64,000 nt of DNA from Allomuricauda sp. NBRC 101325 (GTDB lineage Bacteria > Bacteroidota > Bacteroidia > Flavobacteriales > Flavobacteriaceae): contig NZ_BSQF01000001.1 in assembly GCF_030268205.1 (NCBI RefSeq), positions 1,036,649-1,100,648 of the forward strand, read 5' to 3'. Of this stretch, positions 9,015-17,807 are shown piece after piece. The notes beneath the pieces are model-generated. The model was not told the DNA's origin, made no database searches, and was given only the letters and a program-made list of their open reading frames with translations. Within the stretch, counting starts at the first letter, position 1. Each line of letters begins with the position of its first letter. The position numbers were made by a program, and so were the translations under genes.

Positions 9015-9082
9015 GCAAAGTTTTTGATGGATAACAAAAGTAACCCAAAAAAGCTATCTTTAGCTCCAGCCAAACTAAACAA

Positions 9083-10891
9083 ATGGAACTACAACTTTTA
9101 GATTACCTTATCATTTTTGGGTTCTTTGCCCTCGTTCTTTTCATTGGAATTTACGTTTCCAAAAAATCAGGACAAAGCTCAACAGAATACTTTTTATCGG
9201 GCCGTAGCATGCCCTGGTGGCTCTTGGGTTTATCCATGGTAGCTACCACATTTTCTACCGACACGCCCAATTTAGTGACCGATTTGGTGCGTTCGAACGG
9301 GGTCTCAGGAAACTGGGGTTGGTGGTGCTTTTTGCTCACGGGAATGTTAACGGTTTTTGTGTATGCAAAGCTGTGGAGAAAGTCGAACGTAAAAACCGAT
9401 TTGGAGTTTTACGAATTAAGATATGGAGGAAAGGCAGCCAGCTTTTTAAGAAAGTTCAGGGCCGTTTATTTAGGGGTATTGTTCAATGTGATCACCATGG
9501 CTTCGGTAACCTTGGCAGCCATTAAAATTGGTGGCGTAATGTTGGGATTAGATCCTTGGGTAACCGTGGTAAGTGCGGGACTTATTACAGTAATTTTTAG
9601 TGCCCTTGGTGGATTTAAAGGAGTGGTGTACAGTGATTTCTTCCTCTTTTTTATGGCCATGGCAGGAGCCATTGGCGCGGCTGTTTATTTGGTAAATCTG
9701 CCCGAAGTTGGAGGATTACAGGCCGTTTTGGAAAATGAGCATGTGAAAGATAAGTTGAGCATTCTTCCCGATTTTAATGATAAAAAGGCCTTGATTACCG
9801 CATTGATCATTCCATTGGCGGTGCAATGGTGGAGTTCTTGGTATCCTGGTGGCGAACCAGGGGGTGGAGGTTATATTGCCCAGCGTATGTTGGCAGCTAA
9901 AAATGAAAACCATGCCATTGGTGCGACGTTCTTCTTTAATATTATGCACTATGCACTAAGACCTTGGCCCTGGATTTTGGTGGCTTTGGCTTCCTTAGTG
10001 GTGTATCCGGACATTGCCAGTATCCATGAAGCATTCCCGAATGTGACCGAAGATAAATTGGGTCACGATTTGGCCTATTCCGCCATGATGACCAAATTAC
10101 CCACAGGACTTTTAGGTGTTGTTTTGGCTTCCTTGGTGGCAGCGTACATGTCAACCATTTCTACGCAGTTGAACTGGGGTTCTTCCTATATAGTATATGA
10201 TTTCTACAAACAACAAATAAATCCACAGGCCACCGAAAAGCAAATGGTAAATGTGGGTAGGATTTCTACTGTACTATTAATGGTTTTGAGTGCATTTTTG
10301 GCTTTGGCCTTGCAAAATGCCATGGGTGTGTTCAATCTGTTACTGTCATTCGGTGCTGGAACAGGACTCATTTTTATATTACGATGGTTCTGGTGGCGCA
10401 TTAATGCATGGAGTGAAATCACGGCCATGTTCTCCTCTGGAATTTTGGCACTTCTTCTGGAAACAACATCCTTACGTGAATTTTTGTTTGCTCCAGAAAC
10501 AGGTATTTTCCCAGAATGGGCAGATCTACCTTTTATTATGGTAGTAACTTCCATTATATGGTTGACCGCAACTTTTGTGACCCAGCCAGAAAGTAAAGAA
10601 GTGCTTAGAAGCTTTTATTTAAAAATTCAGCCAGGAGGACCAGGATGGGCAAAGGTTGTGGATGAAGCGGCAGCAGATAATGTTGAAATCGTAAAGACCA
10701 ACGAAAAGTGGAGTGTTCCATCTGGCATCAAAGCCATGATTTCAGGGGTTGTATTGATCTATTCCATCATGTTCGCCACGGGATATTGGATCTATGGGGA
10801 ATATCAAACAGCCTCAATACTTACGGCCTTGGTCGTATTATCTGCGATTATATTATTAAAGGTATGGCGTGGAATGAAAAACGTGTTCTAG
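9083..10891 (+). CDS. sodium:solute symporter (SSS family)
   Basis: 602-aa inner-membrane transporter, about 13-14 predicted membrane segments. SSS traits: EYFLSGRSMPWWLLGLSMVATTFSTDTPN near the N-terminus, where the sodium site and first half-helix lie, and SALGGFKGVVYSDFFLF in the middle. Long SSS proteins with this N-terminus in Bacteroidota usually take up sugars, sialic acid or organic acids; no substrate can be assigned. A TATCTTTA sequence (one mismatch to TAnnTTTG) lies about 20 bp before the ATG. Its TAG shares the palindrome CTAG with the ribE stop on the other strand. Confidence 0.87.
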   Translation: MELQLLDYLIIFGFFALVLFIGIYVSKKSGQSSTEYFLSGRSMPWWLLGLSMVATTFSTDTPNLVTDLVRSNGVSGNWGWWCFLLTGMLTVFVYAKLWRKSNVKTDLEFYELRYGGKAASFLRKFRAVYLGVLFNVITMASVTLAAIKIGGVMLGLDPWVTVVSAGLITVIFSALGGFKGVVYSDFFLFFMAMAGAIGAAVYLVNLPEVGGLQAVLENEHVKDKLSILPDFNDKKALITALIIPLAVQWWSSWYPGGEPGGGGYIAQRMLAAKNENHAIGATFFFNIMHYALRPWPWILVALASLVVYPDIASIHEAFPNVTEDKLGHDLAYSAMMTKLPTGLLGVVLASLVAAYMSTISTQLNWGSSYIVYDFYKQQINPQATEKQMVNVGRISTVLLMVLSAFLALALQNAMGVFNLLLSFGAGTGLIFILRWFWWRINAWSEITAMFSSGILALLLETTSLREFLFAPETGIFPEWADLPFIMVVTSIIWLTATFVTQPESKEVLRSFYLKIQPGGPGWAKVVDEAAADNVEIVKTNEKWSVPSGIKAMISGVVLIYSIMFATGYWIYGEYQTASILTALVVLSAIILLKVWRGMKNVF

Positions 10892-11478
10892 TCGCGTAGT
10901 TCCAATAAACGGGCAACATATTTCCCGACCACATCAAATTCTAAGTTGACCACCGTACCTACTTTGTAGGTATGGAATCTGGTGTGCTCGTATGTGTAGG
11001 GAATTATGGCCACACTAAATTGGTCTTTTTTCGAATCGACTACGGTCAAGCTAACCCCATCAACAGTTATCGAACCTTTTTCAATGGTCACGTTGTTCAA
11101 TTTGGAGTCGTATTGAAAAGTATACGCCCAGCTTCCATCTTTTTCTTCAATGGAAATACATTGGGCAGTTTGGTCCACATGCCCTTGTACAATATGTCCG
11201 TCCAATCGGGCACCGAGCACCATGGCGCGTTCCAAATTCACTACATTACCAACCATAAGATCATCTAAATTGGTTTTGTTGAGGGTTTCTTCAATCGCCG
11301 TAACCGTATAACTTTTATCTGTTAAAGAGACAACGGTTAGGCATACCCCATTATGGGCCACACTTTGGTCAATTTTCAATTCGGAAGTGATGTCCGAAGC
11401 AACCGTAATATGAAGATTGCTCCCTTCTTTTTTAAGATTTTCAACTTTACCCAAAGTCTCGATGATACCAGTGAACAT
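10888..11478 (-). CDS. ribE: riboflavin synthase, alpha subunit
   Basis: Dismutates two 6,7-dimethyl-8-ribityllumazine molecules to riboflavin and a pyrimidinedione. 196 aa, the usual length, with two tandem lumazine-binding repeats: the first starts MFTGIIETLG, the second near residue 97 (MVLGARLDGHIVQGHVD). Active-site-type residues are visible in HNGVCLTV and DGVSLTV. Convergent with the symporter (4-bp overlap) and divergent from pdxA across a 57-bp gap with a promoter element in each direction. Confidence 0.95.
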   Translation of the reverse strand: MFTGIIETLGKVENLKKEGSNLHITVASDITSELKIDQSVAHNGVCLTVVSLTDKSYTVTAIEETLNKTNLDDLMVGNVVNLERAMVLGARLDGHIVQGHVDQTAQCISIEEKDGSWAYTFQYDSKLNNVTIEKGSITVDGVSLTVVDSKKDQFSVAIIPYTYEHTRFHTYKVGTVVNLEFDVVGKYVARLLELRD

Positions 11479-11495
11479 GTGTGTTATTATTTAAC

Positions 11496-11503
11496 TAGCT
11501 TTG
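11496..11503 (+). promoter_or_regulatory. -7 element TAGCTTTG for pdxA
   Basis: Exact TAnnTTTG match, 32 bp before the pdxA ATG, in the 57-bp gap shared with ribE. No well-spaced upstream TTG is visible. Confidence 0.45.
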
Positions 11504-11508
11504 TAATG

Positions 11509-11516
11509 CAAAAGTA
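11509..11516 (-). promoter_or_regulatory. -7 element TACTTTTG for ribE
   Basis: Exact TAnnTTTG match on the minus strand, about 30 bp before the ribE ATG. It lies 5 bp from the opposing pdxA element, so the two promoters are nearly back to back and may compete. Confidence 0.45.
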
Positions 11517-11535
11517 GCCATATCGGCTTTGATTT

Positions 11536-12588
11536 ATGGAGGAAACGCAAAAAATAAAGCTGGGGATTTCCATTGGGGATTTCAACGGCATTGGGTGTGA
11601 AGTGGCATTAAAAACCTTTGAGGATGCAAGAATGTTGGATTTTTGCACGCCTGTCATCTTTGCATCGAACAAGATAATTTCACAGGAGAAGAACGATTTG
11701 GATCTTGACATCAACTTTCATGGGGTGCGCGATGCCTCACAGGTGGTCGATGGTAAAATCAATATCGTAAATGTTTGGAAGGAAACCCCAAAAATTGAAT
11801 ATGGCCAAGCGACCAAAGAAGGGGGCGATTTTGCCATTCGTTCGTTGCGTGCCGCCGTTACTGCCTTAAAAGAAAACAAGATTGATGTTTTGGTCACAGC
11901 GCCCATCAACAAAAACAATATTCAGTCCGAAGATTTTAAATTCCCGGGGCATACTGATTTCCTCGCTCAAGAATTGCAGGGCGAAAGCTTGATGTTTATG
12001 GTAACCAACAATTTGCGCGTTGGACTGCTTACCGATCATATTGCGGTTAAGGATGTGGCGCAGGCCATTACTCCAAAACTGATTCGCAATAAGGTAGCAA
12101 CTATGGAAAAATCCCTGAAAATGGATTTCGGCATCCGCAAACCTAAAATTGCTTTGTTGGGCATCAACCCGCATAGTGGCGATAACGGAACCATTGGGGA
12201 AGAGGACGATAAAATATTGAAGCCCACCATCCAAGAGTTGTTCGCAAAAGGCACCTTGGTGTATGGCCCGTATTCGGCAGACAGCTTTTTTGGGTCGGGC
12301 ACCCATGAAAATTTTGATGCGGTTCTTGCGGCCTATCATGATCAAGGATTGATTCCATTTAAAACCCTTAGTTTTGGAAAAGGAGTGAATTACACTGCTG
12401 GATTGAACAGGGTTAGAACCTCTCCAGACCACGGAACTGCCTATGAAATTGCTGGAAAAGGCAAGGCGGACGAGGGGTCTTTTAAAGAAGCGGTATTTAT
12501 GGCGCTGCAGGTATTTAAGAACCGAATGGAGTACCTGGAATTGACCAAAAATCCACTGCAAAAGCAAAAAATACGGAAGGGCGCGTAA
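11536..12588 (+). CDS. pdxA: 4-hydroxythreonine-4-phosphate dehydrogenase
   Basis: Oxidises 4-phosphohydroxy-L-threonine with NAD(P)+ in the DXP-dependent pyridoxal-phosphate pathway. 350 aa, slightly longer than the E. coli enzyme. Family motifs: GDFNGIG at the N-terminus, INPHSGDNGTIGEED, AAYHDQGLIPFK (metal-binding His) and RTSPDHGTAYEIAGK near the C-terminus. It precedes the yceD-rpmF block; a separate strong promoter lies 39 bp after its stop, so it is probably its own transcription unit. Confidence 0.95.
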   Translation: MEETQKIKLGISIGDFNGIGCEVALKTFEDARMLDFCTPVIFASNKIISQEKNDLDLDINFHGVRDASQVVDGKINIVNVWKETPKIEYGQATKEGGDFAIRSLRAAVTALKENKIDVLVTAPINKNNIQSEDFKFPGHTDFLAQELQGESLMFMVTNNLRVGLLTDHIAVKDVAQAITPKLIRNKVATMEKSLKMDFGIRKPKIALLGINPHSGDNGTIGEEDDKILKPTIQELFAKGTLVYGPYSADSFFGSGTHENFDAVLAAYHDQGLIPFKTLSFGKGVNYTAGLNRVRTSPDHGTAYEIAGKGKADEGSFKEAVFMALQVFKNRMEYLELTKNPLQKQKIRKGA

Positions 12589-12626
12589 AAAGTTGACCCT
12601 TAATTCAATATTTATTGTTGATAAAA

Positions 12627-12656
12627 TTGCAGTTTTGTAGATAAGTAGTATCTTTG
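12627..12656 (+). promoter_or_regulatory. promoter of the yceD-rpmF-fabH-accBC block (TTG-N19-TATCTTTG)
   Basis: TTG at 12627-12629 and TATCTTTG at 12649-12656 match the Bacteroidota primary-sigma consensus with 19-bp spacing. It lies 43 bp before the yceD ATG at 12699 and also argues against the in-frame TTG at 12654 as the start. Confidence 0.7.
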
Positions 12657-12698
12657 CACCCGCCTTTAAAGGCTGGTACACAAACCTTAAGTGTAGAA

Positions 12699-13235
12699 AT
12701 GATGAAGCTGAAAGAGTTTTTTATCCCTTTTTCAGGTCTGAAGCTGGGAAAACATGATTTTGTGTACGAGATTGACAATGCGTTCTTTGAGTCTTTTGAA
12801 TACCAAGAGTTTAACGGAGCTTCGATCCGTGTAAAAGCCATTCTGGAAAAGATGAGCACCATGATGGAATTACAAATTGAAGCCGAGGGAACTGTTAATG
12901 TGGATTGCGACCTTACGGGGGAGCCTTTTGATCAACCCATCGAATCGGATTTGCGCCTAGTCATCAAGTTTGGCGAGGAGTACAACGACGAAGATGATGA
13001 GATTTTGATCATACCACACGGGGAACATCAAATTAATATTGCACAATATGTGTACGAAATGCTGGTGTTGGCCGTTCCACAAAAACGAATTCATCCTGGT
13101 GTTGAAGACGGAACGTTGAAATCGGAAATCTTGGATAAGTTGGAACAGCTCCAACCCAAGGAAACAAAAGAATCATCAGACGACAAAACAGATCCCAGAT
13201 GGGACGATTTAAAAAAGTTATTAACGGACAAATAG
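12699..13235 (+). CDS. DUF177/YceD-family protein, rRNA-processing-linked
   Basis: 178-aa acidic protein of the YceD/DUF177 family. The family is nearly always next to rpmF, is linked to 23S rRNA accumulation in bacteria and plants, and has no known enzyme activity. The duplicated-like segment [19 protein letters not shown] and the acidic [11 protein letters not shown] are typical. Start chosen at ATG 12699 (MMKLKEFF); the TTG at 12654 overlaps the promoter. rpmF follows after 7 bp. Confidence 0.8.
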   Translation: MMKLKEFFIPFSGLKLGKHDFVYEIDNAFFESFEYQEFNGASIRVKAILEKMSTMMELQIEAEGTVNVDCDLTGEPFDQPIESDLRLVIKFGEEYNDEDDEILIIPHGEHQINIAQYVYEMLVLAVPQKRIHPGVEDGTLKSEILDKLEQLQPKETKESSDDKTDPRWDDLKKLLTDK

Positions 13236-13242
13236 GTTTATA

Positions 13243-13443
13243 ATGGCACATCCTAAAAGAAAAACATCGAAAACCAGAAGGGACAAAAGAAGAACCCATT
13301 ACAAAGCGGTAGCTCCTACTATTGCCAAAGATTCAGTTACAGGTGAAATGCACTTGTACCACAGAGCACACTGGCACGAAGGTAAATTGTACTACCGTGG
13401 TCAGGTTTTGATCGACAAAACTGAGGAAGAAACTGCAGCGTAA
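13243..13443 (+). CDS. rpmF: 50S ribosomal protein L32
   Basis: 66 aa, beginning [17 protein letters not shown], the canonical basic L32 N-terminus. It lacks the CxxC pairs of zinc-ribbon L32, so it is the cysteine-free (zinc-independent) form. Followed by a terminator, yet fabH downstream is in the same direction. Confidence 0.97.
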   Translation: MAHPKRKTSKTRRDKRRTHYKAVAPTIAKDSVTGEMHLYHRAHWHEGKLYYRGQVLIDKTEEETAA

Positions 13444-13466
13444 TTGCAAACTCCTTAAAATAAAGC

Positions 13467-13500
13467 AACTCCCGTTTTAAATGAAGCGGGAGTTTTTTTA
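13467..13500 (+). terminator. terminator after rpmF
   Basis: Eight-bp stem AACTCCCG (13467-13474) with CGGGAGTT (13487-13494), 12-base loop, then a T tract. It may separate yceD-rpmF from fabH or cause partial read-through. Confidence 0.85.
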
Positions 13501-13617
13501 TGGCCCATAGTTAATTTTAAAAACGAGGTGATTTAGAGGGAAAAGTCATATAAAATGACTAATTTTCATCGCTTTTGGGTCAAATTTGAATGTTTTTGAC
13601 AATAAAGAGAGGCTAAA

Positions 13618-14613
13618 ATGAAAAAAACAACGGCAGCAATTACGGCTGTAGGCGGTTACGTTCCTGAATTCGTACTTTCCAATAAAGTGTTGGAAACCAT
13701 GGTTGATACCAACGACGAATGGATTACCACCAGAACAGGAATCAAGGAGAGAAGAATCTTAAAAGAAGAGGGTGCAGGAACATCTTTTATGGCCATTAAG
13801 GCAGCAGAGGATTTATTGCAGAAAAGGGGTATTGATGCATCCGAAATAGATTTTGTTTTGGTTGCAACGGCAACTCCCGATCTTCCCGTAGCATCGACAG
13901 CGGCATATGTGGCATCGGAAATTGGTGCAGTAAATGCTTTTGCTTATGATCTTCAAGCAGCTTGTTCCAGTTTCTTATATGGAATGTCCACCGCAGCAAG
14001 CTATATCGAATCAGGTAGATATAAAAAGGTATTGGTTATCGGGGCAGATAAAATGTCTTCCATTTTGGATTATACCGATAGAACCACATGTATCATTTTT
14101 GGTGATGGTGCAGGAGCGGTTCTTTTTGAACCCAATGAAGAAGGCTTGGGACTTCAGGACGAATATTTACGTTCTGATGGTATTGGGCGTCAATTTTTAA
14201 AGATTGATGCAGGAGGTTCCATTTTACCAGCTTCGGAAGAAACGGTAAAAAACAAGCAACATTACGTTTATCAAGATGGGAAATCGGTATTTAAATTCGC
14301 CGTTTCCAATATGGCAGATGTTTCTGCATTGATCATGGAGCGCAATAACCTTACCAAGGATGACGTGCAATGGTTGGTGCCACACCAGGCCAATAAACGA
14401 ATCATAGATGCAACCGCAAACCGAATGGGAGTGGAACCAGAAAAGGTGTTGATCAACATCGACCGTTATGGCAATACCACCTCGGCAACGCTACCTTTAT
14501 TGCTTTGGGATTACGAAAAGCAATTGAAAAAAGGAGATAACTTGATCTTTGCCGCTTTTGGTGGAGGTTTCACTTGGGGATCTATTTATTTAAAATGGGC
14601 CTATAATTCTTAA
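13618..14613 (+). CDS. fabH: beta-ketoacyl-ACP synthase III
   Basis: Starts fatty-acid synthesis by condensing acetyl-CoA (or a branched acyl-CoA primer) with malonyl-ACP. 331 aa. The catalytic triad is visible: Cys116 in AACSSFLYG, His256 in VPHQANKRI and Asn286 in YGNTTSAT. GGGFTWGSIYLKW is the typical C-terminus. Followed by accB after 27 bp. Branched-chain primer preference is common in Bacteroidota but not shown by sequence. Confidence 0.96.
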   Translation: MKKTTAAITAVGGYVPEFVLSNKVLETMVDTNDEWITTRTGIKERRILKEEGAGTSFMAIKAAEDLLQKRGIDASEIDFVLVATATPDLPVASTAAYVASEIGAVNAFAYDLQAACSSFLYGMSTAASYIESGRYKKVLVIGADKMSSILDYTDRTTCIIFGDGAGAVLFEPNEEGLGLQDEYLRSDGIGRQFLKIDAGGSILPASEETVKNKQHYVYQDGKSVFKFAVSNMADVSALIMERNNLTKDDVQWLVPHQANKRIIDATANRMGVEPEKVLINIDRYGNTTSATLPLLLWDYEKQLKKGDNLIFAAFGGGFTWGSIYLKWAYNS

Positions 14614-14640
14614 ATCACACAACTAACAAATTCATATTTC

Positions 14641-15132
14641 ATGGACATTAAGGAAATTCAAAGTTTAATCAAGTTTGTAGCCAAGTCGGGTGCCAGCGAG
14701 GTGAAATTGGAGATGGAAGACATCAAAATTACCATCCGTACGGGTGCAGTGGGCTCAAGCTACCCAGAAACCGCAATTGTTCAGCAAATTCCAATGGCTC
14801 AAGCTCCAGCGGCACATCCCGCGGCGGCCGCGCCAGCTGCAACCGAAGCTGCAACTCCAGCAGTTGAATCTTCAAAAGCGGAAGATTCCAAATACATTAC
14901 CATTAAATCCCCCATCATCGGTACATTCTATAGAAAACCATCCCCGGACAAACCTGCATTTGTTGAGGTTGGAAGTACTATTGCCAAAGGAGATGTGCTT
15001 TGTGTGATCGAGGCAATGAAACTTTTCAACGATATCGAATCCGAAGTTTCAGGTAAGATTGTAAAGATTTTGGTGGACGACTCCTCACCTGTTGAGTTCG
15101 ACCAACCATTGTTCTTGGTAGACCCATCGTAG
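14641..15132 (+). CDS. accB: acetyl-CoA carboxylase biotin carboxyl carrier protein
   Basis: Carries carboxybiotin between AccC and the carboxyltransferase in malonyl-CoA synthesis. 163 aa: N-terminal segment (1-45), Ala/Pro-rich flexible linker (about 50-82), and C-terminal biotinyl domain with EAMKL, where Lys127 is biotinylated. The thumb-like segment IGTFYRKPSPDKPAF is present. An AT-rich imperfect inverted repeat separates it from accC. Confidence 0.96.
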   Translation: MDIKEIQSLIKFVAKSGASEVKLEMEDIKITIRTGAVGSSYPETAIVQQIPMAQAPAAHPAAAAPAATEAATPAVESSKAEDSKYITIKSPIIGTFYRKPSPDKPAFVEVGSTIAKGDVLCVIEAMKLFNDIESEVSGKIVKILVDDSSPVEFDQPLFLVDPS

Positions 15133-15133
15133 T

Positions 15134-15192
15134 GAATTTTAAATGCTAAATTTTAATCCCCTTTTTAAGGAAGATTAAAGCCATTTAAAATT
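15134..15192. repeat. imperfect AT-rich inverted repeat between accB and accC
   Basis: ATTTTAAATG-type arm at 15134-15145 pairs with CATTTAAAATT at 15182-15192 around about 36 bases. No T tract fits a terminator. It may be an mRNA-stability hairpin or chance in AT-rich sequence. Confidence 0.25.
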
Positions 15193-15220
15193 TAGAATTC
15201 AGAAATTAAGATTGTGTTCT

Positions 15221-16579
15221 ATGTTTAAAAAAATATTGATAGCAAATAGGGGAGAGATTGCCTTGAGGATAATCCGAACCTGTAAAGAAATGGGCATCAA
15301 AACAGTGGCGGTGTACTCCAAGGCAGACGAGGAAAGTTTGCACGTACGCTTTGCCGACGAAGCTGTTTGTATAGGCCCTGCTCCCAGTAGCGAATCGTAC
15401 CTAAAGATTCCAAATATTATTGCAGCGGCAGAAATTACCAATGCCGACGGTATTCACCCAGGTTACGGATTTTTGTCCGAAAACGCCAAATTTTCAAAGA
15501 TCTGTGCTGAGCACGATATCAAATTTATCGGCGCATCGGGGGATCAGATCGATCGTATGGGAGATAAGGCAACGGCCAAAGAAACCATGCGTAAGGCCGG
15601 TGTACCAACCGTTCCAGGATCTCAAGGTCTTTTAAAAGATGTGGCCCACGCCAAAGCGGAAGCCAAGAAAATGGGCTATCCTGTTATGATCAAAGCTACC
15701 GCTGGTGGTGGAGGTAAGGGTATGCGTGCCATTTGGGCTGAAGAAGATATGGAGAAAAGTTTCAACAGCGCCGTGAACGAAGCAACCGCTGCATTTGGCA
15801 ACGGGGGAATGTACATGGAAAAACTGATTGAGGAACCTCGCCACATCGAGATTCAGGTGGTAGGGGACCAATATGGAAAAGCATGTCACCTTTCCGAAAG
15901 GGATTGTTCCGTTCAGCGTAGACACCAAAAATTGACAGAAGAGACACCATCTCCATTTATGACGGATTCGCTTCGCGAAGAAATGGGTAAAGCGGCCGTT
16001 AAGGCAGCAGAGTACATTAAGTATGAAGGTGCGGGAACCATCGAGTTTTTGGTTGACAAACACAGAAACTTCTACTTTATGGAAATGAACACCCGTATTC
16101 AGGTTGAGCACCCAATTACGGAGCAAGTTGTGGATTACGATTTGATCCGTGAGCAAATCTTGGTTGCGGGTGGTGTTCCGATTTCTGGTAAAAACTATTA
16201 TCCGAAATTACACTCCATCGAGTGTAGAATCAATGCGGAGGATCCTTATAACGACTTTAGACCGTCTCCAGGGAAAATCACGACCTTGCACACCCCAGGA
16301 GGACACGGAGTGCGTTTGGACACGCATGTTTATAGCGGATACATGATTCCACCTAACTATGATTCCATGATTGCTAAGTTGATCACAACGGCGCAAACTA
16401 GGGAAGAGGCCATTAACAAAATGCGTAGGGCCTTGGACGAGTTCGTAATTGAAGGGATTAAAACGACAATTCCATTCCATCGTCAATTGATGGATCATCC
16501 AGATTATTTGGCAGGTAATTACACCACCAAGTTTATGGAGGATTTTAAAATGGATCCAAAATATTTAGATCATCATTAA
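15221..16579 (+). CDS. accC: acetyl-CoA carboxylase, biotin carboxylase subunit
   Basis: ATP-dependent carboxylation of the biotin on AccB. 452 aa from ATG 15221 ([17 protein letters not shown]); the upstream TTG at 15212 is not needed. ATP-grasp motifs: glycine-rich [10 protein letters not shown], catalytic [14 protein letters not shown], and the C-terminal biotin carboxylase domain ([12 protein letters not shown]). Length and motifs are typical. Ends at a terminator directly before the next gene. Confidence 0.97.
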   Translation: MFKKILIANRGEIALRIIRTCKEMGIKTVAVYSKADEESLHVRFADEAVCIGPAPSSESYLKIPNIIAAAEITNADGIHPGYGFLSENAKFSKICAEHDIKFIGASGDQIDRMGDKATAKETMRKAGVPTVPGSQGLLKDVAHAKAEAKKMGYPVMIKATAGGGGKGMRAIWAEEDMEKSFNSAVNEATAAFGNGGMYMEKLIEEPRHIEIQVVGDQYGKACHLSERDCSVQRRHQKLTEETPSPFMTDSLREEMGKAAVKAAEYIKYEGAGTIEFLVDKHRNFYFMEMNTRIQVEHPITEQVVDYDLIREQILVAGGVPISGKNYYPKLHSIECRINAEDPYNDFRPSPGKITTLHTPGGHGVRLDTHVYSGYMIPPNYDSMIAKLITTAQTREEAINKMRRALDEFVIEGIKTTIPFHRQLMDHPDYLAGNYTTKFMEDFKMDPKYLDHH

Positions 16580-16585
16580 AAAGAG

Positions 16586-16608
16586 CCCCGATTTTATCGG
16601 GGTTTTTG
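16586..16608 (+). terminator. terminator after accC
   Basis: Seven-bp stem CCCCGAT (16586-16592) with ATCGGGG (16596-16602), 3-base loop, five Ts. The T tract ends 5 bp before the next ATG, so the downstream oxidoreductase must use read-through or a start inside this hairpin. Confidence 0.88.
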
Positions 16609-16612
16609 TTTT

Positions 16613-17731
16613 ATGGAATTAAGTTATTGGGAGCATAAAAGTTGGTTCTCCAATGTGGATTTTACCATTATTGGAAGTGGCATTGTTGGGCTTAATTGTG
16701 CCCTTAACCTCAAAGAAAAATATCCCAAAAGCAACATTTTGGTATTGGAAAGAGGAAGCCTACCTCAAGGTGCAAGCACCAAAAACGCTGGTTTCGCCTG
16801 TTTTGGGAGCGTTTCTGAGCTATTAGCTGACCTAGAGAGTCATACTGAAGAAGAGGTGGTAGAACTCGTTCAAAAGCGATGGAACGGGATCCAACGATTA
16901 CGTAATCTGTTGGGAGATTCAGCCATTGGGTTTGAATTGCACGGTAGCCATGAACTTTTTCCTTTGGAAAAGCCTGATTTCTTTGACAATTGCATGGGTT
17001 CCATTTCCTATTTGAATGATTTGATGGAGCCTGTTTTTGGAGCGAAACCTTTTTTGCCCAATAGAAATCTATTTGGGTTTGAGAACATTCAGGAGCAATA
17101 CATTACCCATGTTTTTGAGGGGCAATTGGACACGGGTAAGATGATGAAATCACTGATTCAAAAATGTCTTTCCAATGGAATCCCCATTTTATATGGCGTT
17201 GAAGTGCGTGCATTATTGGAAGCGGAAACCAAATCTGTTCTACAAACTAAAAACTTTGAATTTGATTCCAAAAAAGTATTTGTAGCCACCAACGGATTTG
17301 CCACCAAACTTTTAAAATCAGAAGCCATTAAGCCAGCAAGGGCCCAAGTTTTGATTACGGAGCCCATTAAAAATCTTCATATCAAAGGCACTTTCCATTT
17401 TGATGAAGGCTATTATTATTTCCGAAATATTGATAATCGAATTCTTTTCGGTGGAGGTCGAAATCTAGATTTTGAAACCGAAGAAACCACTGAGTTTGGT
17501 CAAACAGAGATTATCCAAAGCAAATTGGAAGCATTGCTGAACCAGATGATTTTACCACATCAAAACGTAAAAATCGAGCGCAGATGGAGCGGCATCATGG
17601 GCGTTGGCACTCAAAAATCACCAATAGTAAAACCTGTTTCCAATTCCATATATTGTGGGGTTCGCTTAGGCGGAATGGGGGTTGCACTGGGCAGTTTGGT
17701 CGGTAAGGAATTGGCCGATTTAGCAGATTAA
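16613..17731 (+). CDS. FAD-dependent oxidoreductase, DAO (glycine/D-amino-acid oxidase) family
   Basis: 372 aa. The ADP-binding Rossmann motif IIGSGIVGLNCALNL sits at about residues 20-34, VLERGSLPQGASTKNAG follows, and the C-terminal RWSGIMG...GVRLGGMGVALG binds the flavin. These are DAO-superfamily hallmarks, as in glycine oxidase or MnmC-like proteins. The amine substrate is not identifiable. No signal peptide, so cytoplasmic. The ATG lies immediately after the accC terminator. Confidence 0.8.
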   Translation: MELSYWEHKSWFSNVDFTIIGSGIVGLNCALNLKEKYPKSNILVLERGSLPQGASTKNAGFACFGSVSELLADLESHTEEEVVELVQKRWNGIQRLRNLLGDSAIGFELHGSHELFPLEKPDFFDNCMGSISYLNDLMEPVFGAKPFLPNRNLFGFENIQEQYITHVFEGQLDTGKMMKSLIQKCLSNGIPILYGVEVRALLEAETKSVLQTKNFEFDSKKVFVATNGFATKLLKSEAIKPARAQVLITEPIKNLHIKGTFHFDEGYYYFRNIDNRILFGGGRNLDFETEETTEFGQTEIIQSKLEALLNQMILPHQNVKIERRWSGIMGVGTQKSPIVKPVSNSIYCGVRLGGMGVALGSLVGKELADLAD

Positions 17732-17736
17732 AAGCT

Positions 17737-17795
17737 TCAAGCACAAGTTTAAAAATCAATAATTTCCTTCGCGATGAGTTTGAACTTGAACTTGA
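17737..17795. repeat. imperfect inverted repeat at the 3' end of the exporter operon
   Basis: Thirteen-base arms 17737-17749 and 17783-17795 pair with two mismatches between the oxidoreductase and the last exporter gene. Could act as a weak terminator or mRNA end for either convergent transcript. No long T tract. Confidence 0.3.
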
Positions 17796-17807
17796 TTCTT
17801 GAACTTT

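Noticed and set aside
11479-11535. FMN riboswitch before ribE
   Set aside because: The 57-bp gap is far too short and shows no FMN-riboswitch conserved core.
11866-12681. 271-aa minus-strand ORF
   Set aside because: Antisense shadow of pdxA; the plus-strand product has clear PdxA motifs and the minus frame shows no domain.
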